Numbered from the stretch's first letter, positions 1 through 8,249 are shown. The stretch: DNA of 64,000 nt from Pedobacter ginsengisoli (GCF_030244015.1 NZ_JASSYX010000002.1:868001-932000); one strand, 5' to 3'. Notes: a model not told the origin generated them from the letters alone. Translations and numbers: made by a program.

Positions 1-188
1 TTTTCAATCTTATGGATATGGGCAATTGCATCATCAATACTGGAAGCAGGTACTATACCTGTCAATACAGCTACTTCTAAATCTGAGCGCAGCCTATAGA
101 TCTCAGGAGCGTCACTCAGGACCAGCCTTCTGAGTTTCAGGCGATCTGTTTCTAATACCGGGAATACGGAAAAATCAGGTGCTTTCAT
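1..188 (-). CDS. GNAT-family N-acetyltransferase, N-terminal fragment (runs off the window)
   Basis: The minus-strand frame starts with ATG at 186-188 and is open to the window edge, giving 62 residues that begin MKAPDFSVFPVLETDRLKLR. The ETDRLKLRRL segment followed by an acidic helix (SDAPEIYRLRSD) is the usual beginning of RimJ/RimL-type acetyltransferases, which move an acetyl group from acetyl-CoA to an amine. The acetyl-CoA binding motif lies outside the window, so the substrate cannot be judged. The ATG overlaps the TGA of the upstream ABM-domain gene (ATGA arrangement), which suggests translational coupling. Confidence 0.8.
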   Translation of the reverse strand, partial: MKAPDFSVFPVLETDRLKLRRLVLSDAPEIYRLRSDLEVAVLTGIVPASSIDDAIAHIHKIE

Positions 189-493
189 CTGGCTGGACTT
201 GATAATGGCACTTCAAGATAATGCTCTACTATTGGAAAAGGATCGTAATAATTGTGCAGCAGCGCCTTCCAATCTTTGTAAACGGCTGATTCCCTGAAAC
301 CAACTGTATGCGCTTCCATCGTTTCCCACTCAACCAGCAGTATGTATTTATGATCAACTTCAACACACTTTTGGAGGGTATGACGAATATAACCGTCAAT
401 GGAACTGATGTATTGACCAGCTACTTTAAAATCAGCCTCAAACTGATCAGCCAGGCCGGTTCTAATGTATAGGATAGCAACTTCTAATACCAT
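185..493 (-). CDS. ABM-domain (antibiotic biosynthesis monooxygenase-like) small protein
   Basis: A protein of about 102 residues starting MVLEVAILYIRTGLADQFEA. It has the ferredoxin-like ABM layout: a first strand (VLEVAILYI), a helix with GLADQFEADF, then HKYILLVEWETMEAHTVGF and a late FPIVEHYLEV strand. Members are small dimeric proteins that act as cofactor-free monooxygenases or haem/quinone-handling enzymes; the substrate here is unknown. The frame extends upstream to a TTG at 523, but the ATG at 491-493 gives the normal family start. It ends in a 4-bp overlap with the acetyltransferase, so the two are probably one transcript. A TAAGTTTG box lies just upstream on the same strand. Confidence 0.8.
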   Translation of the reverse strand: MVLEVAILYIRTGLADQFEADFKVAGQYISSIDGYIRHTLQKCVEVDHKYILLVEWETMEAHTVGFRESAVYKDWKALLHNYYDPFPIVEHYLEVPLSSPAR

Positions 494-511
494 AATCTCT
501 TTGCTTTTAGC

Positions 512-519
512 CAAACTTA
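512..519 (-). promoter_or_regulatory. Possible -7 box (TAAGTTTG) for the ABM/GNAT pair
   Basis: On the minus strand TAAGTTTG matches the Bacteroidota -7 consensus TAnnTTTG and lies about 18 bases before the chosen ATG at 493. No convincing TTG-type -33 element was found at the expected spacing, so this is a weak call. It sits between the end of the GAPDH gene and the ABM gene. Confidence 0.35.
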
Positions 520-541
520 GCAAAAAATGGCAGACTATTTA

Positions 542-1519
542 TTACAGTTTACTAACCAATTCAGCAATTCTGTTGGAAATACCTACCTCATTATCGTACC
601 ATGCCACAACTTTCACCATTTTACCAATGTTTTTGGTCATACTGCCATCCAGAATAGAGGAGTGGGTATTGCCAAGGATATCAGAAGAAACCAGCTGCTC
701 TTCGGTGTATTCCAGAATCCCTTTCAGCGAGTTTTCTGCATAGTGTTTAAACAAGTCATTCAATTCCTTTGCAGACACCTCTTTTTTAAGATTGATAGAA
801 AGGTCAACTATTGAAGCATCGATCACCGGGACACGGTAAGAATAGCCATCCATGATGCCTTTCAGATTAGGCAGGACATCTCCGATAGCTTTGGCAGCGC
901 CGGTTGTAGTCGGAATAATAGAATACGAGGCCGCACGGGCTCTGCGCAAATCTTTATGAGGCGCATCCTGCAGGTTTTGATCTGCTGTGAAGGCATGAAC
1001 AGTAACCATATAGCCGGATTCCACGCCAAATTCCTTGTCCAAAATATAAAGGATCGGCGCGATGCTTCCCGTGGTACAAGATGCGGTAGAATAGATCTGG
1101 TCGCCGCCAATCAGTTCGTCATTTACACCATGAACAATGGTTTTTACACCACCGGTTGCAGGTGCGGTGATCAGTACTTTTTTCGCGCCCGCATTGATGT
1201 GGGCCTGCGCAGCTGATTTATCGGTAAACCTGCCAGTAGATTCTACCACTGCGTCAATCTTCAACGCTTCCCAGGGCAGTTTGGCAGGGTCTTTTTCACT
1301 CAGTAACCGTATTTTCTTTCCATTTACAATGATGTTTTCACCATCTTCTAAAACTTCACCCGGAAAACGTCCATGGGCTGTATCGTATTTCAAAAGGTGG
1401 GTCAAAGTCTTGATGTCAGTCAGGTCATTGACTGCCACAACTTCTATTTCCGGTTTATTTTCTAAGGCGCGCAGCGTCATCCGGCCGATGCGGCCGAACC
1501 CATTAATTGCAATTTTCAT
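542..1519 (-). CDS. gap: Atypical type I glyceraldehyde-3-phosphate dehydrogenase
   Basis: 325 residues. The N-terminal NAD-binding motif is INGFGRIGR. The catalytic cysteine lies in STASCTTGSIAP near residue 147, and HAFTADQNLQDAPHKDLRRA carries the catalytic histidine and phosphate-binding region. The enzyme family oxidises glyceraldehyde-3-phosphate to 1,3-bisphosphoglycerate with NAD. Two normally near-invariant places differ: SCTTNC reads SCTTGS, losing the Asn and second Cys, and WYDNEWGYSNR reads WYDNEVGISNR. It is slightly shorter than the usual 330-336 residues. Together these suggest a diverged second GAPDH paralogue rather than the main glycolytic copy. It follows the GlxA/AraC regulator by 29 bases on the same strand, so the two are likely co-transcribed. 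Confidence 0.9.
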   Translation of the reverse strand: MKIAINGFGRIGRMTLRALENKPEIEVVAVNDLTDIKTLTHLLKYDTAHGRFPGEVLEDGENIIVNGKKIRLLSEKDPAKLPWEALKIDAVVESTGRFTDKSAAQAHINAGAKKVLITAPATGGVKTIVHGVNDELIGGDQIYSTASCTTGSIAPILYILDKEFGVESGYMVTVHAFTADQNLQDAPHKDLRRARAASYSIIPTTTGAAKAIGDVLPNLKGIMDGYSYRVPVIDASIVDLSINLKKEVSAKELNDLFKHYAENSLKGILEYTEEQLVSSDILGNTHSSILDGSMTKNIGKMVKVVAWYDNEVGISNRIAELVSKL

Positions 1520-1548
1520 ATCTGTTATTTTTAAATTTGAAATTTATG

Positions 1549-2580
1549 TCAGGTCATCACCTCTGTCAAAGAAGTTCTGAAAGCCCTCCGGTAGTCAGAC
1601 GGGGTGACCATTAAGTGACGTAAAAAAGTTCTTCTCATAGACACCAGGCCACCCAATCCACACCTTTCGGCAATCTGTTCCAGCGAAATATCAGTGTCTT
1701 CCAGGTATTTGCGAGCCGCTTCTACCCGTAGCTTCTCTATATACTTAGCGGGAGGAATGCCTGTCTGTTTGTGAAAAACCCTGGTAAAGTTTCTTAAGCT
1801 CATATTGACATGATCTGCTAACCGCATGATATCGAGTGGTTCATGCAGGTGTTCAATAATCCAGGGGCGCAGCTTCCCGGCAATATTATGGTGATCATAG
1901 ACGGGCAGTAAGTTGCCAAATTGGACCTGAAAGCCAGGTCTGTTGAGGTAAAACACCAGTCTTCTGGCTACCTGCATCGCTATTTCTTTACCATGATCTT
2001 CTTCTACAAGGGCCAGGGCCAGATCTATACCTGAAGACACACCACCCGATGTGTAAATCCTGCCGTCATTGATGTAAAACGGATTGGAATCTACCTGGAT
2101 CAGCGGATAGCTCTTCTGGAGCAGCTCGCTGCGGTCCCAGTGGGTGGTCGCACGCTTTCCATTTAACAACCCTGCTTTAGCGAGTGCAAAAGCGCCGGCG
2201 CAGATGGAGCCGACCCTGCGGATGTTTTGATCTCTTGCAGCCAGCCAGGTGTAAAACGCTGCATAGTCAGGATCCTCAAGGTTCTGAATGTTATTGCTCC
2301 CCGCAATTAATAATGTATCTATTGGCGCAGTGATTTCCATTACGCTGCGTGTGCAATTGATCTCGATTCCAACCGAGTTGGTCACCTGCTTATTAACGGT
2401 AGGCGAGACGACGAGAACCTCGTAGCCGGCAACACCCTCTTTGAGTTCAAGGATTTTATTGGCACTGTTAAACACATCGGCAGGCCCTGCAAAATCAAGC
2501 AGCATATGACCTGTCATTGCCACTATTACCACTTGTTTTTTTGTCTGAGCTTTGCTGATCGATAAATCTTCCTGATTCAT
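1549..2580 (-). CDS. GlxA/FtrA-family transcriptional regulator (DJ-1/PfpI domain plus AraC helix-turn-helix)
   Basis: 343 residues in two domains. Residues about 15-190 form a class I glutamine-amidotransferase-like DJ-1/PfpI domain with the nucleophile-elbow sequence GSICAGAFALAKAG and a following TTHWD. Residues about 235-335 are an AraC-type double helix-turn-helix (LADHVNMSLRNFTRVFHKQT, then AERCGLGGLVSMRRTFLRHL). The family uses the amidotransferase-like domain as a ligand sensor and binds DNA through the AraC domain. It lies directly upstream of the atypical GAPDH with 29 bases between them, so it may control that gene or an aldehyde/stress response; this is inference. No neighbouring metabolic operon identifies the ligand. 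Confidence 0.9.
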   Translation of the reverse strand: MNQEDLSISKAQTKKQVVIVAMTGHMLLDFAGPADVFNSANKILELKEGVAGYEVLVVSPTVNKQVTNSVGIEINCTRSVMEITAPIDTLLIAGSNNIQNLEDPDYAAFYTWLAARDQNIRRVGSICAGAFALAKAGLLNGKRATTHWDRSELLQKSYPLIQVDSNPFYINDGRIYTSGGVSSGIDLALALVEEDHGKEIAMQVARRLVFYLNRPGFQVQFGNLLPVYDHHNIAGKLRPWIIEHLHEPLDIMRLADHVNMSLRNFTRVFHKQTGIPPAKYIEKLRVEAARKYLEDTDISLEQIAERCGLGGLVSMRRTFLRHLMVTPSDYRRAFRTSLTEVMT

Positions 2581-2658
2581 AACTCAAATTTACGAAATAG
2601 AAAGATGGGCTCAAAGGACATAAATTATACAATTCAGGCCATAGTGATGAAGTTACTT

Positions 2659-3057
2659 TTATTCGAAGTCCTCTTTTGTAAATGTTTTTTCTATAATAAC
2701 ATGTTTGCCTTCCGCGTCGGATACAACAGTTGACGCCATACCGATCGTTATTCCCAAATAGTCTATAGTTACCCTGTAAGTGGAAGGCACATTAGCTGTC
2801 GTTGACATTTTTAAAGTGGTTTTATCACCAATCATCACCTCATCATAAGCAATGTAAATCTCAGATATGGGACTTCTGCTGATCTCATTTCCGTTTTTGA
2901 TACTCCGGTAAACGATCAGAGAACTCGCTCCGTTCGGGGTAAAGGTATAAGTCACTTTTCTTATGGTCCTGTCCGGCTTATCCTGTTTCTTTTTGCAGGC
3001 TGCAAATGACAGGATAAATAAAAGTACCAGGACTAGTTTTTTCGTTAATGTCTGCAT
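2659..3057 (-). CDS. Small predicted lipoprotein of unknown function
   Basis: 132 residues with a lipoprotein signal: KKLVLVLLFILSFAACKKKQ, where the Cys at about residue 21 would be lipidated. The mature part is beta-rich and charged (VTYTFTPNGASSLIVYRS, TYRVTIDYLGITIG) and probably a small beta-sandwich. No family was recognised. It lies alone between the GlxA-type gene and a small acidic gene, on the same strand. Many Bacteroidota lipoproteins of this size are surface or periplasmic proteins of unknown role. Confidence 0.7.
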   Translation of the reverse strand: MQTLTKKLVLVLLFILSFAACKKKQDKPDRTIRKVTYTFTPNGASSLIVYRSIKNGNEISRSPISEIYIAYDEVMIGDKTTLKMSTTANVPSTYRVTIDYLGITIGMASTVVSDAEGKHVIIEKTFTKEDFE

Positions 3058-3157
3058 ACAGAAGCGTTAATTGGTTTTATGCAATCTACTATTTTCTCTG
3101 CTACATCCAATAATCAAAATTAAACGAACATACCTTAAGTATAATTTTATACCCTGA

Positions 3158-3316
3158 TCATTGATCGTCGGGTCCGACCTCATTTCCTTCTTCGTCAATT
3201 TGCATGTGTTCGTCCCAATTTTGATTGGATGCCTGCTTTGACTGGCCGTTTGCATCTTTTTCTGTCGAATTTGCTGACTTTGCGACGTTTTGATCTTCTT
3301 CTGGAGTTTTCATCAT
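3158..3316 (-). CDS. Small acidic hydrophilic protein, 52 residues, unknown
   Basis: A minus-strand frame from the ATG at 3314-3316 (a second ATG follows directly) to a TGA at 3158-3160. It begins MMKTPEEDQNVAKSANSTEK and ends EEGNEVGPDDQ. The composition is very hydrophilic, rich in Glu, Asp, Gln, Asn and Ser, with no membrane segment, and looks like an intrinsically disordered small protein. It fills an otherwise empty gap between the MFS exporter and the lipoprotein. The other reading of this DNA, a 62-residue minus-strand frame rich in basic and Cys residues, looks less protein-like. Support is from composition and position only. Confidence 0.45.
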   Translation of the reverse strand: MMKTPEEDQNVAKSANSTEKDANGQSKQASNQNWDEHMQIDEEGNEVGPDDQ

Positions 3317-3431
3317 CTGGTTATTAAGGATACAACAACTCTTATTCTGAAATACAACAAATCAAAGTGAAATAAGTTCTTTATTGAAGAACCTGTTCTA
3401 TTACGGAAACTTAATACTGGTTTGTCCAGTT

Positions 3432-4610
3432 TTACCGTCGCTTGTCGCCATATACCAGCACCACACTGATCAGACCCGCTGCAAAAAAGCCGAATACCAG
3501 AATAAAGACCCCACCGACCAGAAAATGACTGATGACCGAGCCCAGCGCTGCGCCGATAAAAAAGAAAAAAGTTCCGTAGATAGCGGAAGCCATACCCGCC
3601 ATATTTCCCATTGGTTCCAGAGCCAGGGCACTGCTGTTTGGCTCAACAGCCAGGTTAATTGCCAGCAGCAGGGCAAGGCCGACAAAAAGAACCAGCATGT
3701 CAGGCGGGTCACCGGCAATGAGGGTAAACAGCAATAAAAGGCTGCTGATTATAGAATAAACGACGAGCAATCCCTTGATGCTCTGTCTGGCGCCGTACCT
3801 CGATGAAAGACGGGAATTCAGTAAGGAGCACAGTGACATCAGCAGTCCGATGCCGGCAAAGATCCAGGCAAACAGCTTCGGTTTACCATAAATTTCCCCT
3901 ATAATGTGTTCGGAACTTGCTACGTAAGAGCTCAGCGCAGTAAACAGGAGGGTCGCTACACTTGTATACCGCATAAAAATCCTGTTGCTGATCACTTTTC
4001 GGATGGCATTCCCAATACCTGACCAGTTAAGCGCACTGCGTCGGTCAGGGGGAAGGGACTCTTCCAGCCGGAGCGACCAGAAAAATACCAGAACAGCAAA
4101 AAGAGGGGGAGTCAGGAACACCATCTGCCAGGAGGAAACAGACATAATGGCGAGGCCCAAAAATGGCGCGAGGACTGGAGTAAACAGGAAAATTGTAAAT
4201 ATAAGCGACATGATCCGGGCCATCTGGTCGCCCACAAAACGGTCACGGACACCCGCGATGGTTGTCATAAAGACGGCTGAGGCTCCCATACCTGCTAAAA
4301 AACGCGCAGCAAGCATTAGTGACAGGTCAGGTGCAAAAGCAGCCCCGATTCCGCTGATAATGTAAAGCGGAAACCCGATACGAAGAATGGCCAGCCGGCC
4401 AAAACGATCGGACAGCGCGCCAAAAATGAGTTGCGCCACCTGCCCCATAAAAAAGAAAGAGATGATCTTTGAGGTTTCAGTAGACTCCGGACTCAGCCCG
4501 AGGTGGGCCCGGAGTTCGGCAAAAGCAGGAAGCATAATGTCAATGCCCAAAGCCGTCAGCATCATGGTGCAGGCAGACAGCGCAATGAATTCAGCAGGTT
4601 TCATCTTCAT
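3432..4610 (-). CDS. MFS multidrug exporter of the Bcr/CflA (DHA1) type
   Basis: 392 residues with about 12 hydrophobic segments, the usual size for DHA1 drug:H+ antiporters. The N-terminal helix reads FIALSACTMMLTALGIDIML, typical of Bcr/CflA proteins. Loop 2-3 has the MFS motif A region GALSDRFGRLAILRIG, and helix 5 carries the antiporter-type APFLG segment. The family exports small toxic compounds across the inner membrane using the proton gradient; the substrate is not predictable. The gene is monocistronic, with 121 bases before the convergent small acidic gene on the same strand and 124 bases after the sulfurtransferase. No regulator lies beside it. Confidence 0.88.
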   Translation of the reverse strand: MKMKPAEFIALSACTMMLTALGIDIMLPAFAELRAHLGLSPESTETSKIISFFFMGQVAQLIFGALSDRFGRLAILRIGFPLYIISGIGAAFAPDLSLMLAARFLAGMGASAVFMTTIAGVRDRFVGDQMARIMSLIFTIFLFTPVLAPFLGLAIMSVSSWQMVFLTPPLFAVLVFFWSLRLEESLPPDRRSALNWSGIGNAIRKVISNRIFMRYTSVATLLFTALSSYVASSEHIIGEIYGKPKLFAWIFAGIGLLMSLCSLLNSRLSSRYGARQSIKGLLVVYSIISSLLLLFTLIAGDPPDMLVLFVGLALLLAINLAVEPNSSALALEPMGNMAGMASAIYGTFFFFIGAALGSVISHFLVGGVFILVFGFFAAGLISVVLVYGDKRR

Positions 4611-4734
4611 GGATCGACCCGTTTATTTAATGGTTTCATAACAATGTTTGTTTTAACGTTACACAAAACTATTTATTTAAGTTAAACAGCAGGAGGTGTA
4701 AATTAGACTTTGTTACGGGCAGATTTGGACAAAA

Positions 4735-5559
4735 CTATAAATTATTTCTGCTCCATTCACTCCAGGAACCCACATACAACTTAGGGATCGGTAAACCAGC
4801 GTAATCCATAGCCAGTAGCGTATGGCAGGCTGTAATACCCGATCCGCAATGGACAATGACATTTTCAGGTTTAACACTTGCCAGTGCTTTTGTATATTTT
4901 TCCTTCAACACTTCCGGTTTTAGAAAAGTGCCGTCCGCTTCCAGATTCTCAGTATAGGGGATATTGATAGCGCCGGGAATGTGGCCTGCAATCAGATCAA
5001 TCGGCTCAGTTAACCCTGCAAAACGGTTGGCATCACGGACATCAATCACGACATGGCCTGCTGTTTTTGCCACATTTTCCACTTCTTTAATATCCGATAA
5101 TGGCAAAATCCAGTCACTAACCGGATATGGCGCAACATGCATTGGAGTTTCTACCGCTGAACTTGTCGGAAAGCCCGCCTTTACAGCAGCATCAAACCCG
5201 CCGTCTATGACCTGCACCTTTTCATGACCAACAGCTTTCAGCATCCACCAAAACCTTGCGGCTGCATTGCCACCCATTTTATCATCATAAACAATCACAT
5301 GACTGTCTTTGGAGATCCCGAATTTCTGCAGTATCCGCGCAAACTGTTCCGGAGCAGGTAAGGGGTGTCTTCCGCCGATGGCGAAATCCCCGATAGCTGC
5401 AAGATCTGTATTGACATCGGCAAAAAGGGCTCCTGTCAAATGGTTTTGATCGTACCTGGCTTTTGATCCGGCACTGGCATCGATCAGTACGATATCTTCA
5501 GTCTGGCTTAACTTAAGCAGATCTTCCGGTTTTATGATTGGTGATGGTTTTTTGCTCAT
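4735..5559 (-). CDS. sseA: Two-domain sulfurtransferase (3-mercaptopyruvate / thiosulfate sulfurtransferase)
   Basis: 274 residues with two rhodanese domains. The N-terminal inactive domain has VLIDASAGSKARYDQNHLTGA and GISKDSHVIVYDD; the C-terminal one has VVIDVRDANRFAG, GHIPGAINIPY and the active loop HCGSGITACHTL. The CGSGITA loop matches the CG[ST]GVT pattern of 3-mercaptopyruvate sulfurtransferases rather than the CRKGVT of thiosulfate rhodaneses. The enzyme carries sulfur on the active Cys to cyanide, thioredoxin or other acceptors in the cytoplasm. It is transcribed divergently from the SMUG2 gene with about 107 bases between them and appears to be a single-gene unit. Confidence 0.9.
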   Translation of the reverse strand: MSKKPSPIIKPEDLLKLSQTEDIVLIDASAGSKARYDQNHLTGALFADVNTDLAAIGDFAIGGRHPLPAPEQFARILQKFGISKDSHVIVYDDKMGGNAAARFWWMLKAVGHEKVQVIDGGFDAAVKAGFPTSSAVETPMHVAPYPVSDWILPLSDIKEVENVAKTAGHVVIDVRDANRFAGLTEPIDLIAGHIPGAINIPYTENLEADGTFLKPEVLKEKYTKALASVKPENVIVHCGSGITACHTLLAMDYAGLPIPKLYVGSWSEWSRNNL

Positions 5560-5666
5560 GATGTTTATTGCTTCGTCTGATCAAAGTTAAGCTTAAACCA
5601 TCAATCACCGTTAATTGTAACGGCAAAAAAACCAAACATTAATGGAAATATTTCTAACTTGAACCC

Positions 5667-6377
5667 ATGACATTTGCAGACAAGGCCATCCTTTTCAATA
5701 AGCAACTCAAGTACACCGGCGGGGCTTTGCCGCCTGGCATCCGGATCATGAACCCCTTTGAGGAGTTTGAACAGACTATGAAGATTGTGGAGACCTTTTA
5801 TCACAAATATTACAATGACAACAAACAGCGGCACCTCATCCTGGGTATCAATCCAAGCAGGTTGGGCGCAGGACTGACCGGTGTGCCCTTTACCGACCCA
5901 AAGCGGCTAATGAAAGAATGTGGCATTCCATATCAAGGCAGGATCACCCATGAACCCTCATCCGTGTTTATCTATGAAATGATCCAGGCCTACGGCGGCC
6001 CTGAAGCATTTTATAGAGACTTTTACATCAATTCGCCCAGTCCGCTGGGCTATACTTCAGTAGACCTCAACGGAAAAGAAAAGAATTACAATTACTACGA
6101 CAGCAAAGCACTGATCGACGCCGTTAAAGGTTTCATGCTGGAAAGCATTAACAAACTGATTTCCCTGGGAATAAATACCGATACATGCTTTTGTTTTGGA
6201 ACCGGCAAGAACGAGAAGTTTCTGGCTAAACTCAACGAAGAACACAGGTTTTTTAAAGAAATCATCGCACTGGAGCACCCCAGGTTCATCATGCAATACA
6301 AGAACAAGCAAAAAGAATTTTATATCGATAAATATCTTTCGGCATTTGACAGCGTTCACAATTCAGAAGTGATTTAA
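5667..6377 (+). CDS. SMUG2-type uracil-DNA glycosylase (DUF4918)
   Basis: 236 residues, with the family's water-activating loop GINPSRLGAGLTGVPFTDP near residues 58-76 and the C-terminal HPRF loop (ALEHPRFIMQY) that inserts into DNA. The SMUG2 branch of the uracil-glycosylase superfamily was characterised from Pedobacter heparinus and removes deaminated bases such as uracil from DNA; this protein has the same overall layout. A DUF488 gene follows after 19 bases in the same direction, so they probably share a transcript. The start ATG at 5667 is the first in frame and gives the expected N-terminus. Confidence 0.85.
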   Translation: MTFADKAILFNKQLKYTGGALPPGIRIMNPFEEFEQTMKIVETFYHKYYNDNKQRHLILGINPSRLGAGLTGVPFTDPKRLMKECGIPYQGRITHEPSSVFIYEMIQAYGGPEAFYRDFYINSPSPLGYTSVDLNGKEKNYNYYDSKALIDAVKGFMLESINKLISLGINTDTCFCFGTGKNEKFLAKLNEEHRFFKEIIALEHPRFIMQYKNKQKEFYIDKYLSAFDSVHNSEVI

Positions 6378-6396
6378 CTGTATTATTCAATTCATT

Positions 6397-6747
6397 ATGG
6401 AAATCAAGACAAAAAGGATTTATGCACCCGCCGCCGATTCAGATGGCTTTCGCATACTGGTTGACCGCCTGTGGCCGCGGGGAATAAAAAAGCAGGAAGC
6501 CCATATTGATTTGTGGCTTAAAGAAGTAGCACCATCAACCGAATTGAGAAAATGGTTCAATCACGAGCCTGAGAAGTGGGAGCAGTTCATGAAAAAATAC
6601 CGTGCAGAGTTAAAGGGGGCTGCTGCATTTGAAGAACTGACCACCCTGGCAGAAAAGCACAGGATCCTCACCTTACTATACGGAGCAAAAGACGAACAGC
6701 ATAACCAGGCGGCGGTATTGGAACAATTCTTAGTTAAAGGTATTTAG
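6397..6747 (+). CDS. DUF488 family protein
   Basis: 116 residues starting MEIKTKRIYAPAADSDGFRI. It has the DUF488 signature blocks: DGFRILVDRLWPRGIKK, then LWLKEVAPSTELRKWFNHEP and a late LTLLYGAKDEQHNQAAVL. The family is small and cytosolic and its activity is not established, although related members sit beside DNA-repair or stress genes. Here it lies 19 bases after the SMUG2 glycosylase, which is consistent with a shared transcript. The length is normal for the family. Confidence 0.88.
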   Translation: MEIKTKRIYAPAADSDGFRILVDRLWPRGIKKQEAHIDLWLKEVAPSTELRKWFNHEPEKWEQFMKKYRAELKGAAAFEELTTLAEKHRILTLLYGAKDEQHNQAAVLEQFLVKGI

Positions 6748-6804
6748 TAATGCTAATGCCGGCCAGCTCCGGCAAGTACCAGATTTTTAACACGGCAGCA
6801 CAAT

Positions 6805-7260
6805 TTAAGTCAGCTCTTTTTGGAAACAAACACTATTTTCAATACCGGCATATTGCCCGTAATTCGGAACAACCCGGTAACCCATTTTTTTATACAGCGC
6901 AATCGCTTCAGGCTGCCGGAGCCCGGTTTCTAAAACACAGGTACTAAAGCCACTTTCCCTGGCCCAGTCCTCAATCTCGGTCAAGACCCGGCTTGCAATG
7001 CTTTGACCACGCACAGCCTCAGGTACATACATTCTTTTGACTTCCGCACTACTATCGCTATAAGGTTTAAATGCGCCGCAACCTACAGGGTTCCTGTCAC
7101 GATAAGCAATAACCACATGCTTAATCAGGTCGATCTTGTTGAACTGAGCGTAAAAAGAATGATCAGCGCCATCCCTGTCAGCCAGTTCCCTGTCCAGCAA
7201 TTTCACCAGGTTTATAAAATCCTGGTTTTTTGAGTCGGTACGTACAAAAGAAAGCATCAT
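6805..7260 (-). CDS. GNAT-family N-acetyltransferase
   Basis: 151 residues. The acetyl-CoA binding region is VKRMYVPEAVRGQSIASRVL near residues 73-93, with the R-G-Q-S-I-A version of the Q/R-x-x-G-x-G/A loop, followed by ALYKKMGYRVVPNYGQYAG, the typical C-terminal GNAT motif B. The N-terminal part (FINLVKLLDRELADRDGADH) resembles the group that includes PhnO-like and amino-acid acetyltransferases. The substrate is unknown. Its start codon overlaps the stop of the DUF2461 gene (ATGA overlap), so the two are almost certainly co-transcribed and translationally coupled. It ends 58 bases from the convergent DUF488 gene. Confidence 0.88.
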   Translation of the reverse strand: MMLSFVRTDSKNQDFINLVKLLDRELADRDGADHSFYAQFNKIDLIKHVVIAYRDRNPVGCGAFKPYSDSSAEVKRMYVPEAVRGQSIASRVLTEIEDWARESGFSTCVLETGLRQPEAIALYKKMGYRVVPNYGQYAGIENSVCFQKELT

Positions 7261-7958
7261 AATTCTAATCCGTTACTATCCATGGTCAGTATTTCAGTCA
7301 TGTAATCAAAAAAAGGTTGCATATTCCGGAACGTTTCAGCTGCCACAGAAAGGAAATCTTCATTTAAAACCTCTTCGTCAGTAAATTTTCTGATCAGCAG
7401 GAACTGTTTATAGCGTAATAAGTCAATGGCACCATCATCGGCGGCAAAGCCTTTGGGCGTAGTTTTCAACTGCTCACCCCTTAATTCGCCAAAAGTGGAC
7501 ACAAAAGACCCGCTTTGCAATATCTCCCGCAAAGGCCCCGCATCAAAAGCGATGTTGTCCCTGATCAGTTTCAGGTCTTCCCTGGACGGCCCCCAGAAAC
7601 CGCCGCCCAGAAAACTGCCGTTCGGTTCAATATGAAAATAATAACCCCCTCTGCGGTACCTGGTGGCACGTTTGAAACTGCCGCTCCAATGGGTTTTATA
7701 TGGTGTCTTGTCTTTAGAGAAGCGTGTATCCCGATAGATCCGGTACAGGCTTTTTTTCCCGGACGGAGTTTCAATTACATCAGACTTGTTGAGTTCAGCA
7801 AGCAGTGCATCGGCAAATGCCTCAACTTTTTGCTGCTCTGTCTCAAATGCCAGTTTATTGGCATTGAACCAGTCCCTTTCATTATTACTCCCTAAGAGGT
7901 TTAAAAAATCCAGACTGGATTTATCGATACGGGCCGGTGCAATAGGGGGTGTTGTCAT
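7257..7958 (-). CDS. DUF2461 family protein (TIGR02453-like)
   Basis: 233 residues with the family blocks FLNLLGSNNERDWFNANKLA near residue 18, then SLYRIYRDTRFSKDKTPYKT and GGYYFHIEPNGSFLGGGFWG. DUF2461 proteins are common single-copy genes in Bacteroidota, cytosolic and without an assigned reaction. The length is typical. It is the first gene of a two-gene operon with the GNAT acetyltransferase, which it overlaps by 4 bases. Confidence 0.9.
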   Translation of the reverse strand: MTTPPIAPARIDKSSLDFLNLLGSNNERDWFNANKLAFETEQQKVEAFADALLAELNKSDVIETPSGKKSLYRIYRDTRFSKDKTPYKTHWSGSFKRATRYRRGGYYFHIEPNGSFLGGGFWGPSREDLKLIRDNIAFDAGPLREILQSGSFVSTFGELRGEQLKTTPKGFAADDGAIDLLRYKQFLLIRKFTDEEVLNEDFLSVAAETFRNMQPFFDYMTEILTMDSNGLEL

Positions 7959-8002
7959 ATTGCTTCAAATATAAGGCAGTTCATTTTATTTCTCCTTCGA
8001 AT

Positions 8003-8149
8003 TCAGATTTTTCCTTTAATCTTAACCCCTTCATCAATGCCGGGCATCCGCCAGCCCCGGGTTTTGGTGATGGCAGTAAAAAGCGCTTTAATGAAGGTTG
8101 AGTCCGGTTGCGCTGCACCGGAACGAGGCAAGATGACCAGGAACAGCAT
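8003..8149 (-). CDS. Possible small secreted peptide, 48 residues
   Basis: In the 291-base gap upstream of the DUF2461 gene a minus-strand frame runs from the ATG at 8147-8149 (or a TTG at 8165-8167) to a TGA at 8003-8005. It begins MLFLVILPRSGAAQPDSTFI, which looks like a short signal peptide with an Ala-x-Ala-type cut near AAQ, and continues with ITKTRGWRMPGIDEG. No family was recognised. It could be a remnant of a longer secreted gene or chance. Support is limited to the signal-peptide-like start and its position. Confidence 0.3.
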   Translation of the reverse strand: MLFLVILPRSGAAQPDSTFIKALFTAITKTRGWRMPGIDEGVKIKGKI

Positions 8150-8249
8150 CAGAAAAAGACTGTTCAACTTCTATTTTCTGATCATCAGCACCATACAAAT
8201 AGCGATATTAATCATAGAACTATTGATGCTGGCCAATAGCGCCTGCCGG

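Noticed and set aside
3067-3255. 62-residue minus-strand frame in the gap before the lipoprotein
   Set aside because: It overlaps the more protein-like 52-residue frame at 3158-3316, has an odd basic composition and no start-site support.
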